From Bin55 sp965203735 (GTDB lineage Bacteria; Pseudomonadota; Gammaproteobacteria; Pseudomonadales; Azotimanducaceae), in the NCBI GenBank assembly GCA_965203735.1, contig OZ241909.1:3596001-3660000 (forward strand): 64,000 bases of DNA, read 5' to 3'. This document shows, piece after piece, positions 18,335 to 25,660 of the stretch (within the stretch, counting starts at the first letter, position 1; every line of letters begins with the position of its first letter). A program made the position numbers and the translations under genes. The notes below the pieces were generated by a model. The model saw nothing but the letters and a program-made list of their open reading frames with translations, was not told the DNA's origin and searched no databases.

Positions 18335-19803
18335 AAAGACGCTTCCCAAGGACAAATGCTGTGGATCAAGTCTCTGGCAACGATTGATCTATTTCCTGCT
18401 TCTGCAACAGAACCGGCGCCTGCTCTGCAGTGCAACACAGAGGCAGTCATAGCGGTTTCCGTAGGGCTCTCAGTTACGGCACGGACCGCCGCTACGATCC
18501 CTGTTAGCACGTCTCCGCTTCCAGCTGTGGCTAGCGCTGGATTAGTACAGCGTAAGAGCCCAATTGGTTCTCCCATAGATGCAACTAAACTTCCTGCTCC
18601 TTTAAGAATTGCGGTACATCGGAGCGATTGGGTGAGGTTGCTGATCGCCGCGACCCGGTCTCTCTGGACTTCTTGCGACGATATATCGAGCATGTCCCCA
18701 GCCTCACCAGGATGAGGCGTAATGATGCAGCCGGAAGGCAGCTTGCGTTCGCGTAACAATCGAAGTGCGCCGGCGTCGACCACCAATTTCCCCGGACTTC
18801 CACTTAAGACGCGCGCAACCATGGATTCACTCCAGTCGCTGGCAGTGAGACCTGGACCCACTGCGACAACATCAGCCTTGGATAGGAGAGGCGAGATGTC
18901 GTCTCCCTCTCTTACACCGTGAACCATCACTTCAGGACATCGAGCCAAAAATGCACCCACATGTTCCGGTCGTGAGATAGCTGTGACCAATCCCACACCG
19001 GTTCGGAGTGCGGCTTCAGCAGTCAAGATCGCAGCACCGCCGCTTCCTAGATCTCCTCCAACAACCAGAACGCTTCCCGCCTGACCCTTGTGCGCCGTTG
19101 CCATACGTCTCGGTAAGTAATGACCCGACTCTTCCGGGTCAATAAGTTCAAGTCCAGACACTCGATCGAAAACATCACTCGGAATATCTAGGTTCGAGAG
19201 TTCCACCTTTCCTGCGAAATCGGGTCCAATACCCGTGAACAAGCCAATTTTTGCGCCGACAAATGTGCATGTTAGGTCCGCTCTGATGGGTTCATCACAA
19301 AGAACCGATCCTGTGCCGGAATCGAGACCACTGGGTAGATCAAGAGCAAGAGTCTTGCATCGCGCACGGTTAATGTCGGCAATCGCTGCTTGATAAGGCT
19401 CTCGTACCGACCCCTGAACTCCAGTGCCAAGAAGGCCATCTACGACTACGTCTGGAGTGTCGCTTAGGTCATTGCTGTCATCCAGGCCTTGGTCCTTCAT
19501 CCAATTCCAAGCTCGTTTTGCATCACCTCGCAATCGAACTGGATCTCCTACTTGGACAAGAGCCACTTCAAGCCCTGCGCGATGAGCCATGCCTGCAACC
19601 ACGTAGCCATCACCTGCGTTATTTCCGGAACCTGCTACTACCCTGATCCGCTTGGTGTTCGGAAAATTCGCCAGCAGCCTATTGAAGGCGAATTCCCCTG
19701 CTCGCTTCATAAGCTCGAATCCAGAAATCCCACGTTCCTCAATGGCAATTCGGTCCAGCTCGCGACACTCGGATACGGTGTACACTCGTTCTATTGGGTT
19801 CAT
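18331..19803 (-). CDS. nnrD: Bifunctional NAD(P)H-hydrate epimerase/dehydratase
   Basis: This repairs damaged NAD(P)HX. The N-terminal YjeF epimerase domain (about 1-215) shows VVAGSGNNAGDGYVVA and LDLPSGLDSGTG. The C-terminal ribokinase-like dehydratase domain (about 225-490) shows GHKGQAGSVLVVGG, DAGALRLL, ITPHPGEAGDML, ILKGAGSLV and GSGDVLTGIVAAV. At 490 residues it matches the fused bacterial form. The start ATG is only 16 bases from the divergent queG ATG. Confidence 0.95.
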   Translation of the reverse strand: MNPIERVYTVSECRELDRIAIEERGISGFELMKRAGEFAFNRLLANFPNTKRIRVVAGSGNNAGDGYVVAGMAHRAGLEVALVQVGDPVRLRGDAKRAWNWMKDQGLDDSNDLSDTPDVVVDGLLGTGVQGSVREPYQAAIADINRARCKTLALDLPSGLDSGTGSVLCDEPIRADLTCTFVGAKIGLFTGIGPDFAGKVELSNLDIPSDVFDRVSGLELIDPEESGHYLPRRMATAHKGQAGSVLVVGGDLGSGGAAILTAEAALRTGVGLVTAISRPEHVGAFLARCPEVMVHGVREGDDISPLLSKADVVAVGPGLTASDWSESMVARVLSGSPGKLVVDAGALRLLRERKLPSGCIITPHPGEAGDMLDISSQEVQRDRVAAISNLTQSLRCTAILKGAGSLVASMGEPIGLLRCTNPALATAGSGDVLTGIVAAVRAVTESPTETAMTASVLHCRAGAGSVAEAGNRSIVARDLIHSICPWEASL

Positions 19804-19819
19804 GCTTCCAATTCTATAA

Positions 19820-20923
19820 ATGGATCTTCATGCTTTAGCCAAGGACATTCGAACCTGGGCATTGGACTTGGGCTTCGATGAGATTGGAATCACTGACGTC
19901 GACCTCTCAGCCTCGTCTCGTGAATATCGCCAATGGTTGAGTCAGCGTTTTCACGGTGAAATGCACTACATGGAGCGAAATGTAGAGAAGCGGATAGCTC
20001 CTGCCGAGCTTGTTCCTGGCACTGTTCGCATCGTCAGCGCACGAATGAACTACGCTCCCCCTTCTCCACCGCACCATCTTCAAGAACCAGCTTTGGCCTA
20101 CATATCACGATATGCCACGGGCCGCGACTATCACAAAGTTCTGCGACGCAAACTTGCCAAGATCGCGAAGAAAATGACTGATGTAGCAGGTGGTTCGTAC
20201 CGGGCGTTCGTCGATTCAGCTCCAGTGCTCGAAAAACCCATTGCGGAGAAAGCGGGGCTAGGATGGATTGGCAAGCATACGTTGGCCATCCATCCTGAAG
20301 TTGGTTCTTACTTTTTTCTGGGCGAGATCTTCACTGACTTACCGCTACCGACCACCAACCGAAAAATTGAGCCGCAATGTGGATCCTGCAAAGCGTGCAT
20401 TAATGTTTGTCCCACCAATGCTATTGTGGGACCTGGCAAGTTAGACGCTAGAAAATGCATCTCGTACCTCACCATTGAACTGAAGGGCTCGATACCCGAA
20501 GATCTGCGTCCACACGTCGGCAATCGTGTGTTTGGTTGCGACGACTGCCAGTTGATCTGTCCCTGGAATCGCTATGCTCCGACAACTCAAGAAAAAGACT
20601 TCGCTGTGCGACACGATCTTGATCGTAGATCGATTGCTGAACTACTAGGGTGGAGCGAGGAACAGTTTCTCGAGAAAACACAAGGTATGGCGATCCGACG
20701 GGTCAATTACAGCCAATGGACAAGAAATCTGTCAGTGGCCGCGGGCAATGCTCCCGCTGACGAAGTACTAACGCAAGCTCTTGTTCGAAAACGAAGAGAA
20801 ATGGTCGATAGATCGGACGACATGTGCGTAGAACACATTGATTGGGCAATTTCCCGGCTCAGCGATAGTCAGAAGCTACAAACTTGTTCCGATACAACTT
20901 CAACTCAGCAATCGACTCCTTGA
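19820..20923 (+). CDS. queG: Epoxyqueuosine reductase QueG
   Basis: QueG is the cobalamin and Fe-S dependent enzyme that makes queuosine from epoxyqueuosine in tRNA. The 367-residue protein carries YISRYATGRDYHKVLR, the segment EKAGLGWIGKHTLAI, and two 4Fe-4S clusters: CGSCKACINVCP and CDDCQLICPW. Length is typical. It diverges from nnrD with a 16-base gap, so their promoters must overlap the coding ends. Its 3' end overlaps convergent orn by 65 bases. Confidence 0.96.
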   Translation: MDLHALAKDIRTWALDLGFDEIGITDVDLSASSREYRQWLSQRFHGEMHYMERNVEKRIAPAELVPGTVRIVSARMNYAPPSPPHHLQEPALAYISRYATGRDYHKVLRRKLAKIAKKMTDVAGGSYRAFVDSAPVLEKPIAEKAGLGWIGKHTLAIHPEVGSYFFLGEIFTDLPLPTTNRKIEPQCGSCKACINVCPTNAIVGPGKLDARKCISYLTIELKGSIPEDLRPHVGNRVFGCDDCQLICPWNRYAPTTQEKDFAVRHDLDRRSIAELLGWSEEQFLEKTQGMAIRRVNYSQWTRNLSVAAGNAPADEVLTQALVRKRREMVDRSDDMCVEHIDWAISRLSDSQKLQTCSDTTSTQQSTP

Positions 20924-21404
20924 CATCGTACAGAGCGCGATGTTCTTCCGACTTACTCAATTCCTTGTAAATCTCGGGAGCCCATCTCCGAACCAATTCC
21001 TTTATGGAACTCACATCGATAATTCTGTAGTGAAAGTAGCCTTCTAGAGTCGGCATATAGCGCTTCAGGAATCTGCGATCCTGCCATACTGAGTTCCCGC
21101 AAAGTGGGGATTCCCCTCGCTGTGAGTGCCGAGAGACTAGATCGAGGGTCACTGCTTCAGCTTCCTCCAAGTTGCTCTGTGAACTCCTCACTCGGTCAAG
21201 CAAACCTGAGGAAGTGTGTTGGTTCAAGTTCCAGTCGTCCATTTGAGCAAGCACGTCCTCCGGTTGATGAACCGCAATGGAAAGACCCTCGTCGATTTCA
21301 TCTAGGTGTGAGTCGGTTATGATCGTAGCGATTTCAAGGATGGAGTCTTGTTCTGGGTCTAGACCTGTCATTTCCATGTCAATCCAAATCAAATTTGAAT
21401 GCAT
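20859..21404 (-). CDS. orn: Oligoribonuclease
   Basis: Orn is the DEDDh exonuclease that clears 2-5 nt RNAs, mainly dinucleotides, including pGpG from c-di-GMP turnover. Motifs are IWIDMEMTGLDPEQDSILEIA (Exo I), CGNSVWQDRRFLKRYMP (Exo II) and HRALYDVKESI (Exo III, with the catalytic His and Asp). I choose ATG 21404, six bases after GGAG, over the TTG four codons upstream; this gives about 181 residues, the usual size. Confidence 0.96.
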   Translation of the reverse strand: MHSNLIWIDMEMTGLDPEQDSILEIATIITDSHLDEIDEGLSIAVHQPEDVLAQMDDWNLNQHTSSGLLDRVRSSQSNLEEAEAVTLDLVSRHSQRGESPLCGNSVWQDRRFLKRYMPTLEGYFHYRIIDVSSIKELVRRWAPEIYKELSKSEEHRALYDVKESIAELKLYRNKFVASDYR

Positions 21405-21478
21405 GCAGTACTCCAACAGCTTAGTTGAGACATTGCAAATTCATTATTAACGCTCAATTGGCAACAACAGAAATTTCA

Positions 21479-22405
21479 CTATGCATTGGCAGCGGGAAAT
21501 GTCATCACTTGGCTCAGGTTGTCAAAACCCAAGGCTAATGAAATTAGGCGGTCCAAGCCGATGGAAACACCGGAGCACTGTGGCAATCCGTGACGCATAG
21601 CCGACAAGAGCCTTTCGTCTGGAACAACGAAACTCTTTGATGCCTGCTCTCGTTTTCGATTGTCTTGCGAAATTCGAAGTTCAAGCTCTTTGGGATCCAA
21701 CAGTTCGTTGTAACCATTTGCCAGTTCGACCCGCGAAACAACCAATTCGAAGCGATCGGCGACTCTGCCAGACTTTGAAGTCGTGATCTGCGACAACGCA
21801 GCCGACTCCGCGGGAAAATCAACGACAAAATAGCGTGGACAGTCGTACGACTCCATTGCGTAGGAATAGAGAAAGTCGCATGTCTCATTGACATCGTCCA
21901 ACCCGGAGTAGCCATAGCGTTCCGCGACAAGCAGCAGCTCATTCGGGCTTGCGTCAAACACGTCGACTCCAATTTCTTCACCTATCAAGCTCTGATAGGT
22001 AACCGTATCGTACGAGTCGGAGCCAAGTGCCAAATCAACGAGTTCCTTGACCTCATCTCTCAGTTGTTGTGAGTCAAAACCAATCCGATACCACTCCAGC
22101 ATTACAAACTCCGGGTTGTGCCATGCTCCAACCTCTCCATCTCTGAAGACAGGGCCGATTTGATAGCACGAGGGCACTCCGCTGGCCAAGAGTCGCTTCA
22201 TGAAGAATTCGGGAGAGGTCTGAAGAAAGTCGGATTGAACAGCTATCGAATCAATATGTACGTCAGAAACAGTCCGTGAACCGAGAACGGGAGTGTGAAC
22301 TTCAATGACTCCTCGATTGTTAAAAAATTCTCGGATACTCCAAATAATTGAAGAACGGTCACAAAGCGTCTGCACTGCTGCGGCAGGTCGCCATGGGGAA
22401 GTCAA
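21479..22405 (-). CDS. epmA: Elongation factor P lysine ligase EpmA
   Basis: EpmA (GenX/PoxA) is a class II LysRS paralogue lacking the anticodon domain that attaches (R)-beta-lysine to EF-P. The 308-residue product shows VIEVHTPVLGSRTVSD (motif 1), FRDGEVGAWHNPEFVMLEWYR (motif 2) and GVSIGLDRLISLALG (motif 3). Length is typical. It overlaps efp by 4 bases, and the beta-lysine-forming epmB is divergent just beyond, so the full EF-P modification set sits together. Confidence 0.95.
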   Translation of the reverse strand: MTSPWRPAAAVQTLCDRSSIIWSIREFFNNRGVIEVHTPVLGSRTVSDVHIDSIAVQSDFLQTSPEFFMKRLLASGVPSCYQIGPVFRDGEVGAWHNPEFVMLEWYRIGFDSQQLRDEVKELVDLALGSDSYDTVTYQSLIGEEIGVDVFDASPNELLLVAERYGYSGLDDVNETCDFLYSYAMESYDCPRYFVVDFPAESAALSQITTSKSGRVADRFELVVSRVELANGYNELLDPKELELRISQDNRKREQASKSFVVPDERLLSAMRHGLPQCSGVSIGLDRLISLALGFDNLSQVMTFPAANA

Positions 22406-22977
22406 GATTGCTTGCTGCGGCCTACGTATTCGCCAGTCCGAGTATCGACGCGAACAACTTCTCCCACCCCAATAAACAATGGCACCCGGATGGTCGTCCC
22501 TGTCGACAAAGTAGCGGGTTTGCTACCCCCTGCAACGGTATCGCCTCTAATGTTTGGTTCGGTATCCGTGACTCGCAGCTCAACGAAGTTTGGCGGTACA
22601 ACGGAAATGGGATTTCCTTCCCATAGAGTCACCGTACATTTATCTTGCTCGCTCAGCCATCGTTCAGCATCTCCGACGATATCTGAGCTTGCGCTAACTT
22701 GCTCGAAAGTGTCGTCCATACGCATGAAGTGCCAATCAGTCCCATCAGAGTAGAGGTATTCCATATCCAATTCGACAACGTCCGCCGATTCCATGGTCTC
22801 CCCACTCCGCAACGTACGATCCCATACGCGCCCCGAGATTAAGTTGCGAAATCTTGCTCGAGTAAACGCCTGACCTTTGCCAGGTTTTACAAATTCAGCC
22901 TCAAGAACGACACAAGGTTCGCCCTCCAGCATCACCTTAAGTCCATTTCGAAACTCGTTCGTAGAATAGCTAGCCAT
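22402..22977 (-). CDS. efp: Elongation factor P
   Basis: EF-P relieves ribosome stalling at polyproline. From ATG 22977 the protein is about 191 residues, starting MASYSTNEFRNGLKVMLEG, with the modification loop EFVKPGKGQAFTRAR whose lysine next to Gly (KPGKGQ) is the expected beta-lysyl site. A GGAC-type weak Shine-Dalgarno precedes this ATG; the longer frame to 23022 would run into epmB's start region and is unlikely. It forms an operon with epmA. Confidence 0.97.
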   Translation of the reverse strand: MASYSTNEFRNGLKVMLEGEPCVVLEAEFVKPGKGQAFTRARFRNLISGRVWDRTLRSGETMESADVVELDMEYLYSDGTDWHFMRMDDTFEQVSASSDIVGDAERWLSEQDKCTVTLWEGNPISVVPPNFVELRVTDTEPNIRGDTVAGGSKPATLSTGTTIRVPLFIGVGEVVRVDTRTGEYVGRSKQS

Positions 22978-23003
22978 GACCGAAAGTCCTTTTTGAACGA
23001 CAA

Positions 23004-24014
23004 ATGATACTTTCCAAAACATTGTCGTGGGATGAGGACGAGTGGAGATCGATCCTTCAGGAATCCATTAGGGACGCGAAAACTCTCCGCAGTGCGCTAG
23101 GTCTGAAACTGGACGAAACGAAGTGGCTTGACAAGCCAACGTTCGAGATCTTTGTACCCCGACCTTTCCTCGCCCGAATAGAGCCGAAAAACCCCAAAGA
23201 CCCGCTTCTACTTCAAGTAGCAGCTTCCGTGCAAGAACAAACAGAAGCCGCCGGATACAGCGCCGATCCCCTCAAGGAGGGCGAATCGGTGATAGCACCT
23301 GGGGTTCTTCGCAAGTACCAAGGGCGAGTCTTGTACATCGTTGCTTCCGCTTGTCCGATCCATTGCCGTTACTGCTTTCGTAGGCACTTTCCGTATCGCG
23401 AACATCGAACCGCATCTATAGAGCCCCTACTCGAGGTCTTGAACACAGACAGTTCAATTTTCGAGGTCATTCTTTCAGGCGGAGACCCACTGATACTGCC
23501 GAATGACCAATTGGAACAGTTGATCGCAGAAATCAGTTCGGTTCCACATATCAGATGTATCAGGATTCACACCCGATTTAGCGTCGTATTGCCCCAGCGG
23601 ATTACTACTGGGTTGCTTGGCGTTTTGGCAGTCCGACGCCCTAAGATCGTGGTGGTAACGCACATCAATCATCCAAGCGAAATCGACAACAACGTTAAGT
23701 TGGCCAGCGACGCTCTCAATTCTGTCGGATTAACGATGCTGAATCAGAGTGTGCTACTTAAGGGAGTCAATGACTCATCGGGAGTCTTGGAAGAGCTCTC
23801 TTGGAAGCTGTTTGACATAGGAGTACTTCCTTACTACCTTCACCTCTTGGATCGAGTCGCGGGGACATCACACTTCGACTTGCCCGAAGATAGGGCTCTT
23901 CAGATCTACCAAGAACTGCAGTCCAGGGTGCCCGGCTACCTTGCTCCGCGTCTGGTTCGGGAGATACCTGATCGGAACGCCAAGACCATCATTGCCCAAG
24001 AGAGAGGCACATAG
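23004..24014 (+). CDS. epmB: EF-P-(R)-beta-lysine forming lysine 2,3-aminomutase EpmB
   Basis: EpmB is a radical-SAM, PLP-dependent enzyme converting L-lysine to (R)-beta-lysine for EF-P. The 336-residue protein has the radical-SAM cysteines in SACPIHCRYCFRRHFPYREH (Cx3Cx2C), ILSGGDPLILPN and the PLP region PYYLHLLDRVAGTSHFDLP. It lacks the C-terminal extension of catabolic aminomutases, as EpmB does. Only 26 bases separate its ATG from the divergent efp ATG. Confidence 0.95.
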   Translation: MILSKTLSWDEDEWRSILQESIRDAKTLRSALGLKLDETKWLDKPTFEIFVPRPFLARIEPKNPKDPLLLQVAASVQEQTEAAGYSADPLKEGESVIAPGVLRKYQGRVLYIVASACPIHCRYCFRRHFPYREHRTASIEPLLEVLNTDSSIFEVILSGGDPLILPNDQLEQLIAEISSVPHIRCIRIHTRFSVVLPQRITTGLLGVLAVRRPKIVVVTHINHPSEIDNNVKLASDALNSVGLTMLNQSVLLKGVNDSSGVLEELSWKLFDIGVLPYYLHLLDRVAGTSHFDLPEDRALQIYQELQSRVPGYLAPRLVREIPDRNAKTIIAQERGT

Positions 24015-24245
24015 TCTGAAAGATAGCGACCAATTCAGTCTTCCACCGCTGAAGGTGCACATCCACGGAGCAGAAGAACCATTTTTCTATTTTTTCTCTA
24101 GGCGTTCTGCGGTGAGAAGTGTAACGATTCTTGATTCCCTCTTCAAAATCCACCTTAGCCACGGATTTAGCGGTCCAATTTCATCTTTAGTCCAGAGGGG
24201 ATCAAGTAGGAACAATTGTCGTCCCAAGTAAACCACCAAGAAGAC

Positions 24246-24268
24246 GTTCCCTGACAATCTCAGGGAAC
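24246..24268. repeat. Hairpin at the end of the helicase-associated gene
   Basis: A perfect 9-bp inverted repeat (GTTCCCTGA/TCAGGGAAC, 5-base loop) includes the TGA stop of the 24260-25549 gene. No U-run follows on either strand, so it may act as a bidirectional transcript end or 3' stabiliser rather than a classic terminator. Confidence 0.4.
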
Positions 24269-25549
24269 AGAGGAATGGATTGCTTGAATTAGTGCCCGAT
24301 TGCCAGTTAGAGTCTCGTTTACGATAGTTGTTAGATCTTCGGTCGTCTGTGCATAAGCCCCAATGTAGCCAGACCGCAAGAGATCCAGAAACCCCTCTTG
24401 GCGAAGATACCGTCCTTCCAGCGATTCATAGCTGATTCGGAAAGCTCCCCTCGGACCTTTGGAAGCAGGATCCATACGCAGGTTCTCATAGTGATCAATT
24501 GGTATTGTTATGGGACTCTTTCCCAATCCCACTCGCCTTTTAACAAACCTTAGATAGCAAACTTGAGAATTTAGCCGAAACTCGAACGGTTGTGGTGAAT
24601 GGGAGCGATTGAAGAGCTTCATTTTCTTCATTTGATTTTCCAACTGTTGATCCGGGCGGTAGATCCAGTTGGTGGCGCTGCCGGACTCTTCTGGTTCCAG
24701 CATCTTATATTGAATCATGACTAAGTTCTGCTTAATGGCGTTCAAGTAAATAAGGTCCACGCCAAGAACTTCTTCGAGCGGGCTCCTGTTCGCCGTAATA
24801 ACTTCTAGCATCTCCCCACCCTTTCTGAACATGGCGCGTCCGGTGAGGTAACTATTTGAGAGCGAGAACCCTGGTATGGTTCTCGCGTCATGCGCAATAA
24901 CCAAATCTTCACGAATGTGAGTTTCTTCAAGCACGGAGTCCCGCTTCTCTTCGATTTGTAGTTGATCAGCTGGAGCCGCAGAAGATAATCCGAAGGCTTT
25001 TAAGGCGAGAGAAACTGCGTCCCTTTGCACGCTCCTGTTTATGGAACCGGTTGTAGGAGAAATAAGAGCCGCAGCTAAGTCGAACATTGCTGGACGGTTT
25101 AGTTTCTGCTGGGCCAATTCTTGAATCAAGTAAACACTTAAAGTCGGGGAAAGTTTTACGACTGAATGTTCGGAGTCAACACGAGAGCGAAAAATATGCT
25201 TTAAGTATTTGGCGTCAACCAAATCCAAGAGCCCTTTCTCTGTAGACGGTTCTACACTTTGCGCGTTCGAAATACTCAAACGACTTTGAATGGTTGTTAT
25301 AGGTGCTTGGGACTCAAGCAATCCGATATGTACGTTGCGGTATACCCCAGACTCGCTAGTGGTCAGAAAACACACTGTAGGCACTCTAACGCTTCTCAGA
25401 GACTCGCGGTTGGCAGCAAACGTGAATCGGCCAGTCCATTGCTTGCGCTCCGATATTCGCTCCCAATCTTCCTCGGAAAAGCGGAAGAGAACAATTGGAC
25501 GCTTATGAACTGTCGAACTGAGACCCTTTAGCCAATCGTCATTCGTCAT
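24260..25549 (-). CDS. Unknown protein, possible PD-(D/E)xK-like domain, partner of helicase
   Basis: I do not recognise the family of this 429-residue protein. It has no signal peptide or membrane segment. One segment, LEEVLGVDLIYLN at about 258-270 followed by VMIQYKML at about 277-284, resembles a PD-(D/E)xK nuclease core (acidic residues E259/E260 and D265, then QxK). The N-terminal 100 residues and C-terminal third show no known motif. It lies 111 bases downstream of the helicase gene on the same strand, so the two are probably co-transcribed. A function in nucleic-acid processing or phage defence is inference from context and weak motif similarity only. Confidence 0.6.
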   Translation of the reverse strand: MTNDDWLKGLSSTVHKRPIVLFRFSEEDWERISERKQWTGRFTFAANRESLRSVRVPTVCFLTTSESGVYRNVHIGLLESQAPITTIQSRLSISNAQSVEPSTEKGLLDLVDAKYLKHIFRSRVDSEHSVVKLSPTLSVYLIQELAQQKLNRPAMFDLAAALISPTTGSINRSVQRDAVSLALKAFGLSSAAPADQLQIEEKRDSVLEETHIREDLVIAHDARTIPGFSLSNSYLTGRAMFRKGGEMLEVITANRSPLEEVLGVDLIYLNAIKQNLVMIQYKMLEPEESGSATNWIYRPDQQLENQMKKMKLFNRSHSPQPFEFRLNSQVCYLRFVKRRVGLGKSPITIPIDHYENLRMDPASKGPRGAFRISYESLEGRYLRQEGFLDLLRSGYIGAYAQTTEDLTTIVNETLTGNRALIQAIHSSVP

Positions 25550-25660
25550 CTGTGATTGTCTTAGTAATCTACAAGATTATGTGGGTTGTGAATGTACTAG
25601 TCTTGATGACATTCACAAAGTGTTTAGCAGCAACTCTTTTTGTGGCTCAGTGTGTTCGCT

